Assembly (NCBI GenBank): GCA_022419385.1
Contig: JAJUBI010000003.1
Location: forward strand, 2,542,001 to 2,606,000
Reading direction: 5' to 3'
Length of the DNA: 64,000 nucleotides
Origin: Paraconiothyrium sp. Pb-2020
Taxonomy: Eukaryota > Ascomycota > Dothideomycetes > Pleosporales > Didymosphaeriaceae
The notes beneath the pieces are model-generated. The model did no database searches, was not told where the DNA came from, and saw only the letters and a list, made by a program, of their open reading frames with translations. Made by a program: the position numbers and the translations under genes. Positions within the stretch are counted from its first letter, which is position 1. Each line of letters begins with the position of its first letter. This document shows, piece after piece, positions 1 to 11,750 of the stretch.

Positions 1-407
1 AGGAGCGCAAAAATAGCCTGCGCTCGCCGGACATGACGCACGCCTGCTGAAACTGCATTTCTGTTGCACAGTGCTATTTTCAAGCAACAATACGCACCGG
101 AGAGACGTGCGAACAGGCAACCTCGCCCCCTCCACCTTGCGTACTGCATGTCGGCGTGCTCGAGTTGACGCACATCGGTCGCCGGTGAGCTTTACCCTGC
201 TTCCTGCTGTGCCAAAGACCCCGGTCCCCTGGGGGCAACCCTCCTATTCGTTGGGATACGAGCAACGCTGTGACTCAGCTGGACATTGCACCTCATCTCC
301 ACCTCCACATTACCCGTCTACGTCCCTGAATTCGCTCTCGAGCCAGTGCATACCAGCCGTGCCGGTTGTATATATCGCGCAGGGGAGGGCTGTTCGCGCC
401 CTTACCC
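1..407. other. Upstream region of the first Zn2Cys6 gene
   Basis: No coding frame here shows a recognisable domain. The stretch is the presumed promoter and leader of the regulator whose first usable ATG is at 408. A frame open from 366 only starts with TTG, so it was not used. Confidence 0.5.
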
Positions 408-1955
408 ATGTTGACAGCTTCCATGCCGCCTGTTCGCCAATCCATGGACCTTTCCGACGCTTCTTCCAACAGTTCGCCCGACACTTATCCTGAGACGTGC
501 CTTGGGAGTCCACGTCGCAGCACTAGCCGGGCAGAGAGCCAGCAGCCGCCTCCTCAGCCTCGCAAGCCAATACCGAGGAAAGGGCACACCAAGTCACGAC
601 GAGGCTGCTATAACTGCAAGCGACGTAGAATCAAGTGTAATGAAACGCACCCAGAATGCAACCACTGCATCAAGGCAGGCTTGCGCTGTGAGTATCCGGC
701 AAATATCATCCAGACAACGCAGCCTTCGCCATCATCTCCAAACCCACAGGAGATGGTGAATCTGCGCTCGATGCCTGGCATGTTCGTGAGTGATCCCCAT
801 GTCTACCGTGGCCCTGGCACCATCTGACCGGTACAGACTATGGCCGACATGCGCCTTTTTCACCACTTCTTAATCACAGCATACCCTCATCTGCCCGTAG
901 GCGCCGACAAAATTTGGATCACCGTGATACCAAGCTTCGCGCACAATGTAAGTCGTGCCCCATATGTGCGAGTTCTGCATATGCTTCCTACCAGAAGTCC
1001 AAGTCCGATGCCACAATCAAATTCGAAATCTTGACAACATCATTGGCCGATACTGATAGTTCCAGTACGAGTACCTGATTCATTCTATCCTGGCGCTGGC
1101 TGCGTCGCATCTGGATGCAGTGTCGAGCGCCAATGTGGCTGAAGAGGCTATATCGCATAGGATACTGGCAGTGAAGGCGTTGAACGATTCGTTATCAGTG
1201 CCACCAAAGACGAGAAACGAACGCGATGCAAGAATGGCGGCCGCACTGGCACTCGCATTCCAATCAAGCCATCTTCAGGATGGTCTACTAGAATTTCTGA
1301 CCATGGTGAGGGGTTGCAATTTAATTGCCTTAGAGGACACACTGGACAATGTGGACTCGGTTTTCCACGTAAGTCTCTTTGCCATGCTTGGCTGGCCTGC
1401 AGAATAGGCATATGCTGACGTCGCTAGGCGTTCCGTGAAGATGGACATCTTGCGACGATGCGAACACGCATGTGCGCGTCACAACAAAACTTCGTTAACC
1501 GAGATGACCTAGATCTGGCCGTTTTATCCATCCACGATGTCGAGTTGCTCAACATGACGGAATGGGAAAAGACGTTTTGGGACACATTGCTCCGGACAGT
1601 TGAGAACGCTTACGACAGACCGATCCAAGCGTATACCACTTTCGTGCAACTGTACAATATTCCATCACGATGGACGCACGATGAATTCCAATCATTTGTC
1701 GACCCGGACAATACGGTCGCTCAGATTCTGTTGGCTCATTTCATCGCGGTGCAAGCTGTGCTTACACCAATCTTGATGCTCGAGAGGGTGGGTTTTCAAG
1801 GTATTGATGCGCCCACTTCAGTGCTGGGATGGATCGATGGCATTTACAGGAACGTACCTCCAGAATTGAGGCATTATATCGAGTGGCCAAGGCAGGTGAC
1901 CCGGTACCCAACCATGAGGTTCTATGGCCAGAGACATTTAGGCTATTATGAGTGA
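408..1955 (+). CDS. Zn2Cys6 fungal transcription factor
   Basis: I read four exons: 408-785, 837-947, 1066-1368 and 1428-1955, giving 439 aa with all junctions in frame (donors gtgagt and gtaagt; acceptors tacag, ccag, ctag). Residues 67-94 form a canonical zinc cluster, CYNCKRRRIKC followed by CNHC and a final Cys, preceded by a basic Lys/Arg stretch. The next part has the leucine and histidine rich pattern (RLFHHF, then a Tyr-Leu-containing helix after the second intron) seen in sterol-uptake-control-type (Upc2-like) and other short C6 regulators. It should act in the nucleus as a DNA-binding regulator; its targets cannot be told from sequence. The Upc2-like assignment rests on general architecture only. 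The neighbouring Siw14 gene is on the other strand and looks unrelated. Confidence 0.85.
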
Positions 1956-3486
1956 GCGCAGAAGGTGACAATAGCTCTCAAGAGTACTCAGTCGATGGCT
2001 GTACCGATGATACGGCTTGGAAAGAAGTTGTTGAGGGATGAAGTCTGTGATTGACAAGTGGAATTATTATGATGATACCCTGGCAGTTTTTCACTTGCCG
2101 CTGCACTCGCTTTCTTGAATTGAGACGCTCGCTGATGGCAGTTGTCTGATTATTTGGTACAGCTAGGAATGTATGGATCCGCAGAAAGTAGGAGGTGAAC
2201 AAAGCTTGCGTTGGGCGTAAGATGAATTGAGCTTGCCGTCATGACCTCGGGTCCGCGAACAGGAGAAAGACTAGTGCGGGTGCGCGGCTACTGCGCTCAG
2301 CAGATGGGACCACGGTAGCGCTCCTCGTCGTTGGACAGCGATTGCTCACCATTCTTACTATACCCCCGAATACACACTACACGCCAGTCCTTCATGCTAG
2401 CCGACGCAGCGGAATGCATCAACATTGCGGAATTCAGACTTGGATCTGCACTTCATTGACTACATAACTACCGCAAATATGACGCAGTCTCCGTCCTCAA
2501 ACAAATGTCCGAACCCCGAGGAACCTTGCATGTCTATAGCAGTGTTTCTACAAATGTTGGTTGTTTTCATCCCAAAACACCATGAGACGGTCATAAACAG
2601 CTCAATGGGTATATGTAGACCCCTCATCTGATATACATAGAATGATCAATGCGATTCATCTTTCCTATTCAACAACAAATCGATGTGGAAAGGCGCGTAC
2701 GACCGCGGGACTGACTACTCGCATCGGCTTACGTATGCTACTTGTACACAACATTTATGGGATCAGACTAGCCGAGGCTGGAATCTTCCTTGTTTATCGC
2801 TGTTTAGAGTACACTTCGTCTCTCATTGGAAATGTTGCCGAGTGCGATCATAGTTCGCCATAAGAGATTGAGCTTGCGAAAATATCGTGTACCTCCGCTA
2901 CTCTTCGCACATTGGCATTCTCTGTAAACCGATCAAGCAGCAGCTTGGTAGCTTCTGGGAAGAGTATGACAGCTGGGGTGGGCTGTTGCTGCAGATCTTC
3001 TTCGGATGTCTCTTCGGGCTGGATGCGGGTGTGGTGGCTATTCTCAATTGTTCAATGATGCGAGTGGACCTCGAAATTGGGACTGCATACTGATACAATT
3101 TTTAATTGGGTAGTGATGGCGATCGTAAAGTATACCGCGGGGCAGCCAATATCATTCCCGAATATAAATACATACTCAATAAACACAACACATACACAGT
3201 TCGAACAGCGTCCGAGCCCATAATAGACCTTTGCTGCCACTAATGGGGGCTGACCATACGAAGGAACGCCAGAAAAGATGCGCAAAACCCGCCCCGGAAA
3301 TCGTCCTATGATTGGACAGACAGTTCTTACAGAAACGCCCCCAAACCCAGTTTTTTCGACTTGATGATAGTGTTTTCCCGTCCGACGCCGCCGCTTATGC
3401 AAGATAAGTGATATCCACCTTTTTTCCGGTGTGATCTATGAAAGAAACATAGGAAATCGCGTGTATTGGGTTTGAGCTGGCGGCAG
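1956..3486. other. Intergenic, no supported gene
   Basis: Several short frames (for example 2642-2863 and 2887-3093 on the plus strand) have no domain, no good splice partners and no family resemblance I recognise. The stretch is moderately AT-rich and separates the 3' ends of the Zn2Cys6 gene and the phosphatase gene. Confidence 0.5.
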
Positions 3487-4275
3487 TTATGCCAACGGCT
3501 TCGCGACGGCCAGCGACGAGACTGGTGAGGGCGGAGGTGAGATAGGAGCACCATCGACCTCGGTAAGAACCCAGTTCTCCTTCCGTGCAAGCCACATGAC
3601 CGTGTTGACATCGAAATGCTCGAAGAAGACTTCGTCCCAGAAACGGGCCTTCGGGTCAGCGTACGTATGGTACTCGTGGCGAATGGCCTCGATGTCAAAT
3701 CCCTGGATGCGTCGCATGGTAGCGACAACACACCCAGTGCGATGCTTGCCTTTGTTGCAGTGGATGAGAATAGGGTGGTTGGTGCGATCGAGGACGATGT
3801 TCAGGGCGCGGTTGATATCACAGCTTTGAACGCGCACGGCGCCCTTGTTTGCGTTGATGTGCACTTGGAAGTGCTGGATGCCGGCTGACTTCATGAACTC
3901 TTGATAGTCTTCCGGGATCACCTCGGGCACGAGGGTGATGATGGTCTTTAGCTTCAGGCTCTGCAAGAAGTCGAAGTTCTTTGCCTGGGGATAGCTGCTT
4001 CGGTACACGCTGCCGGGGACGACAGCACCATAGTTGCTTGGCGGGAACAAAGAACGTAACCGTCCAGGAGCAATGGTCTCTGTGATGGGGGAGGGGGTGC
4101 GTGTCTTGGCTGCGTCGGCTTCGTCCGTAGCATCAACGAGGTCTTCGTGGTGGGTGCATGCAGCGTGCTCGGTGAGCAAATTGCTGGTAGACAGGCCCAG
4201 ATTGGCGAAGTAGCTTTTGACGCTGGTGAAGAGGCTGCTCCTGGCAGTAGGCTGCTCCACGTCGGCGGTAGACAT
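3487..4275 (-). CDS. Siw14-type tyrosine phosphatase (inositol pyrophosphate phosphatase family)
   Basis: Single-exon gene, 262 aa. The catalytic P-loop is IHCNKGKHRTGC at about residues 171-182, with nucleophile Cys173 and Arg179, the CX5R signature in the charged form typical of the Siw14/Oca family. Upstream, the segment around residues 77-100 (FPPSNYGAV, GSVYRSSYP) is the standard opening of that fold, and the KTIITLVPE strand follows. A low-complexity N-terminus of about 70 residues precedes the domain. In yeast, Siw14 removes the beta-phosphate of 5-InsP7 and affects actin and stress responses; that function is inferred by family. The start at 4275 is an ATG. The C-terminal 25 residues are Pro/Ser rich. 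Confidence 0.88.
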   Translation of the reverse strand: MSTADVEQPTARSSLFTSVKSYFANLGLSTSNLLTEHAACTHHEDLVDATDEADAAKTRTPSPITETIAPGRLRSLFPPSNYGAVVPGSVYRSSYPQAKNFDFLQSLKLKTIITLVPEVIPEDYQEFMKSAGIQHFQVHINANKGAVRVQSCDINRALNIVLDRTNHPILIHCNKGKHRTGCVVATMRRIQGFDIEAIRHEYHTYADPKARFWDEVFFEHFDVNTVMWLARKENWVLTEVDGAPISPPPSPVSSLAVAKPLA

Positions 4276-5602
4276 GTCGGCGAACGCGTGACGGTGCGAT
4301 TGAAAGGGGGGCTGTTGTCGACGGCGCTGTTGGTCTAACGTCTGGCTGGCAATGGGCGACCGTTGAGACTTCTATGGACTTGCTGTGAGCTTGTAGCCCG
4401 AGGCAGACGTCACACGAGGCAAGTCCGCTTGTTCCGGCGCTCGGAGCTTCGCGTTACGCGTCGGAAGGTTCGGTTTTTAGGGTCAGGTGGTGTAGCCTTT
4501 TACAAGTGCGTGTGAAGTAGAATTTGGGGAGTCGATGGGGGCGTTCCTCGTTTAAAGGAGGGAAGCCACCTGCGGAGCGAAGCCTGGTTCATTGTGAGTC
4601 GAGAATTGAAAAATGGCATTATGAGAGCGTGGTCGTCACAATGCTGCGTGCCTACACGCAAGAGTTGGTTGCGGCGCGCTCCCGCTGGTACTGTGCGGTG
4701 AAGGTGCTGGAAGTGCGACGACTTACTTCGCGGTTACCGGTGGTTTAAAGGACGCATGGTGTATTGTGGGTGCAGACCGTGAAATTGGCAATGTGCATGG
4801 TCGTCAAAGGAGGGAGGGTGGCGGAGGGTTGAGGTCGAAGCGCAGGCGTGCAGAGGAAGTCTGGGTGGGTGTGAATGTGTGCGTGTGTGAGGCACGGGTG
4901 ACGGAGGTCAAGCTAGACTACGCGAGGTGCAAACTGGTAGTGTTAGTGTTGAAGAGGATCAAGCCGCGAGGCGCAACCGTCCGAGAAATTGGAGGCTTAG
5001 TCAGGAACGGGGCCGAACTTTCCCCGCTGTAGGAGGGCACGACGTCACCGCCACTAATTGGATTGGCATTGCCAGCGGCGAGGCCTCCTTCAGCATCGCA
5101 GAGCCGCATCGGCAACGCTCTGCGGGCTGTGGTTTCCAACCCTTCGCGAATGTCACGTTTCTTGCACCCAAGCAGTTTGATTTTTATCGGGACGACCCCG
5201 CCGTGCTCGCTGGTTCAGTCTAGCCAACCCACCGTTGCCATGGGCTTTCACCAGCACCTTGGCGGCGCCGTTGAGCCCGTTTTCTCGGACACGCGCTCCA
5301 GGGACACCAAGCCTGTTTGCTGATGCTGTCGTCGCAATTGCCATGGCGGCTACTGGCCTCAACCACTTCCCAGGCGAATGATGCAGACATAGTTACCGGG
5401 GGGACAGGACCAGCATGTGACATCGTCTGATGCCCGTTTGGGCCTGGCGCTCCCGTGTTCGGGCCGCGCTTCTGCAAGTTGGTGGACCTCGGGGGATCAG
5501 CAGTCACGCTGTCTTGAATCACTCCATCACCCCATGGAGGTTCCAGCTTCTTAATAGCCTGCACCCAAGCAAAGCCCGTCACATCGCCATCATAGAAGCG
5601 CA
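4276..5602. other. Divergent promoter region between phosphatase and disordered-protein genes
   Basis: This 1.3 kb lies between two divergent starts (4275 minus and 5603 plus). The frames inside have unlike codon use and no domains. No clear binding site was identified. Confidence 0.45.
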
Positions 5603-6877
5603 ATGGACCCTCCACGCTCGCGGTCCACGCGCCGCTCCTACCCCAACCTGCACAACCTCTCGCTGGCCCCACTAAGCAGCCAGTATCCACTAGATGCCTC
5701 CGCACCCCCATCCCCAGACGAGGACCGCATTTGCACCCCGCGCACCTCGTACATTGCGCAAAAGAGCGCGCCCACCACTCCGGGAATCCTCAGCCTGAGC
5801 CAGAGCCGCAGCAGCTCGCGCAATGGCAGCCGCGCAAGTAAAGCATATGCCTACGAGGGCTACTTCATGAACCCGGACGTGCCTGTAAGGGACCCGGGCG
5901 AGGTCCCAAAGGCGAAGAGCACCACCGCGCTCCTTCCAGGCGTGAGCTTTGCAGACCAGCCCAAGCGTCACGGCCGCCATCACGCACGGAAGGGCACCGC
6001 GCCGTTGCCTCTACGTCCCGCCCACCTTCGACACCACACCAGTGAGTCGACGAACGAGTGGTTCCATCGCGCAGGAATGGTAATAGCCGGGGAAACGAGA
6101 GACTCCAAGGGTCAGGGCTGGCTGGTGCGCAGGGAGAGCTCCACGAGTTTGGTCCACCAAAGCGACGATTACGAGGAGCATCCGTCCCACGAGAATCGAC
6201 ACATGGTGTTGCTGTCTGGCGAGCATCTACCTGACGTCGAATACAGCACCTTCACACCGCACTACTCGAGGACCGGTAGCCGTGCCCAGAGCCGTGTGCA
6301 GAGCCGTGTCGTGAGTCGCGCCCCTAGCGCACGCACAAGTCGACGAGCATCTCGCGTGGGCAGCCGCGCTGATCTCGTTATGACTGCCGGCCTGAAGACA
6401 CCCAGCGCGCGCCATAGCCTGGAGATGGAAGACGCCATGTTTGAGGATGGCCCCATAGAAGCGGACTTCGTCGAGGCTGACGAAGAAGATGAGGGCGACG
6501 AGGAGGAAATCGCTCGTTTGGCTCGCGAGCGTGGTTTCGGCCTTGGTACCTGGGTAGACAAGTTGATGGGATGGACGTTGTTCAGCGTGGACGAAGACGG
6601 CGAAGAGTCTTCGTCAGAAGACGAAGACGATGACGAGGCGCCCAGACGTGAGAACATGACGCGAGAGGAGCTGAAGCTCAGGCAGGAGATTGAGGCCAGG
6701 CGAAGGAAGCTTGAGCGTGAGGCTATCATCGCGGCAGCGGCAGTTCAGGCGCCGAAGAATAGAAATGAAGCGAGTGACGAGGGCAGCGCGGCTGAGAGAC
6801 CGCCTCCGGTTGAGGAAGGTGGAGGCTGGGCCGATGCAGCATGGCTTGTCAGCGTTGCTGCGAAGGTTTTGTTGTGA
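5603..6877 (+). CDS. Low-complexity fungal protein, DUF3984-like
   Basis: Single-exon gene of 424 aa starting at an ATG in a good context (gcgcaATGG). It is rich in Ser, Arg and acidic residues, with an Arg/Ser repeat region around residues 225-255 (alternating SRAQSR-like units), an acidic run near residues 285-300 and a second near 330-345. The conserved-looking parts are the N-terminal RRSYPNLHNLSLAPLSSQYP block, a central WFHRAGMVIAGETRDSKGQGWLVRRESS block, and ARERGFGLGTWVDKLMGWTLF before the second acidic run. A predicted coiled segment rich in Glu/Arg follows. I recognise the pattern as that of a conserved fungal family usually labelled DUF3984, without a known function. No signal peptide or membrane segment is obvious. 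Confidence 0.75.
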   Translation: MDPPRSRSTRRSYPNLHNLSLAPLSSQYPLDASAPPSPDEDRICTPRTSYIAQKSAPTTPGILSLSQSRSSSRNGSRASKAYAYEGYFMNPDVPVRDPGEVPKAKSTTALLPGVSFADQPKRHGRHHARKGTAPLPLRPAHLRHHTSESTNEWFHRAGMVIAGETRDSKGQGWLVRRESSTSLVHQSDDYEEHPSHENRHMVLLSGEHLPDVEYSTFTPHYSRTGSRAQSRVQSRVVSRAPSARTSRRASRVGSRADLVMTAGLKTPSARHSLEMEDAMFEDGPIEADFVEADEEDEGDEEEIARLARERGFGLGTWVDKLMGWTLFSVDEDGEESSSEDEDDDEAPRRENMTREELKLRQEIEARRRKLEREAIIAAAAVQAPKNRNEASDEGSAAERPPPVEEGGGWADAAWLVSVAAKVLL

Positions 6878-8032
6878 TCTAATAAACTAATGCTTTGTAT
6901 TATACATAGCGTCATTCCATCGCATCGAGCGTCAGCCCGCAGTACTTCAAATACTGTTTCCCTGCATCTACAATCTTCTCGTGCCTAGACATTTACGCAC
7001 TCTCCACATCCAGTAGCCCCAAAGAAAAGCCACGCGCGGCAGCGGTTTAGCATTGCAAAAAGAACTTGTACCATTTAGGTGCTATGCTATGCTGATATAC
7101 TCTTTTGGCTTTGGCTTTATATCGTAACTTTGCTCATGGCTGATGTGTAAAGCTGCTTTCAATTGATAGGTAAATGATGATTGCCTTTTATCAGTGTTGT
7201 TTCGTGCGGCCATTTTACTTTAGCGTGCATTTGGTGTTGCAGGCTGCCAACCATGTAGTCGTGGTTTGTGGTCGACATTGCAACTGAAATGGATCCGGAG
7301 AGGGCATTGGAAATTGTTATACGCGCTCGTAATCATCGGCACGAAAACTAGACTGAGGCCATCAGATGTTGTTCCCACCGACGGTGTGCGGAACTTGGAC
7401 TGGCGCTTTAAACTCTCAAGTCTAATCTTCACTCGCCTTGGACAACTGGCAGGGTTTCTAGGTAACATGGAACAATATGGACCGAGGGTCACGTTAGCGT
7501 GGCTTGTGGGAGTAAGAAGGTGACTTTTTGTGGAGATGAGGGTTTGTGGGTGTCTCTCCTGGAGTAGCTGTTGGCGCTCTTGAATTCTTCTGTCCTTTGG
7601 GATGTATGATGGTCTATAGAGCTTCGAAAAGGTAGAACACTAAGGCAGCACATATCAGATGTGAATTTATCCGAGATGCCAACAGGAAGGAGAGAAAAGA
7701 GGGCAAAGGAGAATGGGATACGTGTGAGATGTTACCTTCGGGCTGCTAGATGGTACATTATGCTTCGCTTTGTGGCGGTACAATATTGCTGTACAGATTC
7801 CGCAACGCTAAATGCAACAACGGCAGTTGTAGTGGGCGTGAAAATTTTCACTGCTTTGCAGGATCGGCATCCGCAGTGAGCTGTTGGGTGGCGTGGCAGT
7901 TTCATCCTTCGAAGGACCGGCCCGTCCACTCGATCCCCGTTTGGGATCGGTACGCACTCCGAGCCTGAAAAGTTGTCAAGCACCACGATTCCGCAGCACT
8001 TTCATGCAAGGCACGGATCGGGTCGTTTCAAC
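6878..8032. other. Intergenic, convergent 3' ends
   Basis: Lies between the 3' ends of the disordered-protein gene and of GPI10. Short frames on both strands mirror each other and have no family features. AT-rich stretches just after 6877 are likely 3' untranslated sequence. Confidence 0.5.
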
Positions 8033-10152
8033 TCAGTCCAGGCACCATACCAACACATCGCCCTTTCGCCGCCAATCATCGTGCCAGTGCGAATTAAACC
8101 CGCGCCAGCACTCTTTGTATCTACTCTCCCCCAAATACTCCTTCAACGCTGGCTCGAGCTGTTCAAAGAAGACCAAATGCTGCGGCCACAGCCGCCTGCT
8201 CGAACGCTGCACATTAGGATCAACACGCCCCCAATGACGGCTCGATCGCGAGCCGCTCGCCCTGACCGTGTCGACGTACTCCATATTCTCCCGCAGCCAA
8301 CCAGCGGGCCCGGGGGTCAGGAAGAATTGATCCGCCTCGTCTAGGTAGGCGGCTCGGTCCGGAAGCGGGATGTTGAGTGGGGGCTCGCAAGTCAGGGCCC
8401 AAGCGTTAATAGAGGGATGTACGAGATGAGAGCGCCAGGGCGTGCTATGACAGGGCATTAGGAAGGCGGCGGTGGTGTTGGTCGTGCGTGCGCCGGTACC
8501 GGATGTAGGGTAATTAGTCGCTTCATGCACATGGCGAAGGTAAGTCAGAACATCGATGACACCGCGTTGATGAACCTGCGATGCATACCCGGCAATGAGC
8601 AGGTTGACAGTGAGGAGCACAATAAGGAGTGCCTTGCGAGGGATCGACAGCTGGGAAGGAAAGAACGTGGTAAAGGGCTTGGCGGCGAGTATGTGGAGGA
8701 ATGGCAGGATGGGATACAGGAAGCGGACCTCCTTGTGGGCGATCAGGCTCAAGGAAGTGGTGACGATTAGCGATATCCACGCAAGCCGGGCGAGCAGCAC
8801 TTGGGCTTCAACGTCCCGAGGATCTCCGGATCGCTTGAAAGTGTTCGTGGAAAGTCCGTGCCAGAGCCCAACAATGGCAAAGGGCAGTGCGGTTGTGAGC
8901 AGAAGTGGTAATCCTTCGGTCAGATAATAGTCTGGGCGGTTTGTACCATAGAATATGGCCAATGACTGGACGATGTTGAAATGGAGGAAACGCAGGGGCG
9001 GGAAGGTCCATGTGTGGTAGTAGAACCTGTCGGAGAGGACAGAACAGCCGATCGTGGCAGCACTGATGCTATCAGTCGATCGCCGATTGGAGTTGACGAG
9101 ATGTAAAGGGACCAGGGCAGACGGGTGCATGGAAACTTACCCGCATAGCGAGATTTCACGGATCAGAACGTATTGTTGCCGGTTCGATGCGTACCACCAT
9201 GTTGGCAGCGATAGAGTGATCCAGACGAGGGCATTGGTTGGACGTAGAATGCAGGCGAAGGCAGCTAGTAGCAGTGACAGACGCAGCCTGCAGCAAATAT
9301 ATCAGTGGCGGCGCTAGAGAGGGTTACGCGGACAGCTTCTCCATGTTCCACTTCACACTTACTGACAGATGGAGTGTATGGACGAGCCTTGGGCGGCGAT
9401 TCTGGGTTGCTTCTTATCGTCATGCCGATATTCTCCATGCAATGCTGACCCCTGCCAGTGCCAAGGCCAGTAATAAAATGCTACAGCTGTCATGGCTGTC
9501 TCAAGACAGTTGGACAAGGTTCGGGTCGAACAGAACCATTGCCAGGGACTGCATACGGACAAAGCGAGCTACAGTCGCGAAGCATCAGAATATATGAGTG
9601 TTGACTGGAATTCGACAAGCGGGCTACGCACAGTAGTATATGCAGTGCGACTGCCACGGCCGTAAGCTTTTTCAGCAAGCTTCCAGGTGTAGCAATCTAG
9701 CAATGCTGCAAATACCGCTTGAGTAAGTTTCGGCGCGGCCAGAAGCAGCTCGGCTTTTGTAGGAAGACTCAAGCCACAGGCGTCTGCCAATGTTGCCGCC
9801 CCCTTGTAGACGAGGGCAAACAGCTCAGGATGCAGGGACGAGCGCAGCTGGGCAGTCCATTCCTGAAGAAGGTGTGAGAGATGATGGCGACGGGAGCGGT
9901 GGGGGGTTTTACCCATGTGATGCAGGCTTGGGCATGCTGGCCAAAGGCAAGCTGCCATGCTGGCTCGAGGGACTGGAAGAACTCGTCGGGCTGGAAAAAA
10001 GTGCGCAGCGTCAAAGCGTTGACGATGCGGAAGGCAAGCAGCAGGGCGAATACGCTTAGCGTGGAGTCACGATAGCTGGTGGAGGATCGGGGAGTGGGTG
10101 CAGCGCCAATCTGGGACGAAGGCGTGGCCTTCTGGGCCTCGCTGGCGGGCAT
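8033..10152 (-). CDS. GPI10: GPI mannosyltransferase 3 (GPI10/PIG-B, GT22)
   Basis: Five exons fit: 10152-9913, 9862-9632, 9568-9363, 9287-9141 and 9068-8033, together 1,860 nt or 619 aa. The enzyme adds the third mannose to the GPI anchor in the ER lumen, using dolichol-phosphate-mannose. Family hallmarks are the luminal FFQPDEFFQSLEPAW motif in exon 1 (first-loop acidic residues of GT22 enzymes), RSSLHPELF in exon 2, SPWQWFCSTRTLSNCLET in exon 3 and the HKEVRFLYPILP motif in exon 5. Multiple hydrophobic helices are visible. The longest frame begins with GTG at 10182, so I used the first ATG at 10152. The C-terminus ends in the soluble Trp-rich tail usual for PIG-B. The gene is divergent from the kinase gene, with 1.6 kb between starts. 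Confidence 0.9.
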
Positions 10153-11750
10153 GGAGCAATCAGGCGGGCTCGATGGGAGCACGATGACGAGGATTGGGAA
10201 TGGTCAGGACGGGTGCAGATGGTGACGATGGAGAGCAGAGAGTGCGGGACGGCCTGGAACGTCGATAGGCGGCGGTCCGTGTGCTGGCGCCGAAGCGGTG
10301 GTGCGCAAAAGCGCAGGGTGTGACTGCAGGCGAGGGTTTTGGGCCAGTGCGGCAGCCACAGGGTGCGCTCTGGCCAGGCACAGCGAGTGAAATGAAGCCG
10401 TAGTCTAACGCAAAAGGGTATTCCACGATAGCTCCGGCGTGCTGCAGTCGCAGCGTCGGCCAAGGGATGGCGAGCACGCGCCGCCGAGTCGTGGTGGTGC
10501 AGCAGCGCAACGCTTGGTTAGGCGGCTTCTGCTGCTGCGGTGCAGAGACTGGAGCGGAGCTGGGGTGGACGGTGGCCTGGCGATGCCCACTCGGGTCTCT
10601 CGGGCTCGGCGGGCGCAGCAGTGCGGGAGCGAAGAAGCAAAGACAGACGAGGGGGGAGGCGAAAATCTGGGGTTGCGGCTGGGCATGTGCCATTGGCCAG
10701 GCTTGCTTATCGCGGCTGGGAGAAAAGCTGCATGGCCGGTGCGGGTGCATAGCAAGTGAGCGTGGTCGATACAGTACACGCACAGCACCAGGGCGGCTAG
10801 CGCAGAGCGTCGGCGTCGACAGGCGTGGCCGCCAGTGGACAGTGGACAGTGGACAGTGCAGAGGCCGCGGCGACGCCACACGCATCGTGTTGGGAGTCTG
10901 GCGGGCCTGCAACGAGCGTGGCCGTGGTGCCGCACGCTGCAGCAGCACCTGCGAGTGCAGCACGCCCAGGCGGCGCTTGTGCGCGGCGGGCTAGCGGCCA
11001 AGGGCGGCATCAGGGAGGTTTACCACTTCGAGCGCTGTTACTTTCCCCGTCGGCCTGGCAAGACGGGCGCAGCGGCACGCATAGACAGGATTCGCGCGGT
11101 GGGGCGTGAAACGCTGCTCGCTCGAGCCATCCGCTCGCTCGCTCTCGCGGACGACAGACGAGCAGATCCCAAGAAGCGTCCGAGAGACACGACAGGCCCA
11201 CTGCCGGCCCTTTTGTTCGTCTGCGCCCGCCTCTCTGCCCGTACAAAAGCCTTTGTTGTCTGTCGACCCGCCTGGCGTCCTGGCGCACTGTCCGTCACTC
11301 GTCACTACTCCGACGGCCCACCTAACCGTCTCTGCCCACCTCAGCGTCATATACCGCCGGCCACACACTTGCAGCTCTGCGTCCATCGTTGCCCGGAGTG
11401 GTTACCTCGTGCTTGTCGCCCGCTCCGTTGAGCTGCTAGTCCGCCTCGACGTCGGCCCATCGCTCAGGTCTCTGTCTCACCATCACCGCCTGTCAAAGAC
11501 ATCCACCGCCCCGCCAGCCTGCACTCTCCCACGCTGCCCAGCACCACCCGCCCGCCGGAGCACACTGCACAACCACCCTCCAGTCCACCTCACTCGCGCT
11601 GCACCCGCATCGAGCCTGCCCGCACCAGAATGCCACGCCCGTCGCCCACGCTCCCCTCCCCCCACGAATAAAACAACGCTGCACGATATGGTTGTGCCAT
11701 CTGCCTAAGGGACCGAGCCGACGTCGGCGCCATCTGGCGCCTGATTCCGA
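10153..11750. other. Long divergent intergenic region with repeats and pyrimidine-rich leader
   Basis: About 1.6 kb between the GPI10 and kinase starts. Overlapping long frames exist on both strands (for example 11106-11708 plus), but they are GC-rich mirror frames without domains. A 7-bp unit (cagtgga) is repeated nearly four times at 10833-10858. The last 300 bases before the kinase ATG are C/T-rich, as is common in long fungal 5' leaders, and could carry upstream ORFs. Confidence 0.45.

Noticed and set aside
7200..7980. Short plus and minus frames after the DUF3984-like gene
   Set aside because: Under 100 codons, mirrored on the two strands, no features.
10405..11708. Long overlapping frames on both strands (up to 267 codons)
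   Set aside because: GC-rich mirror frames in all phases, no domain, no splice support; sits between two well-defined divergent genes.
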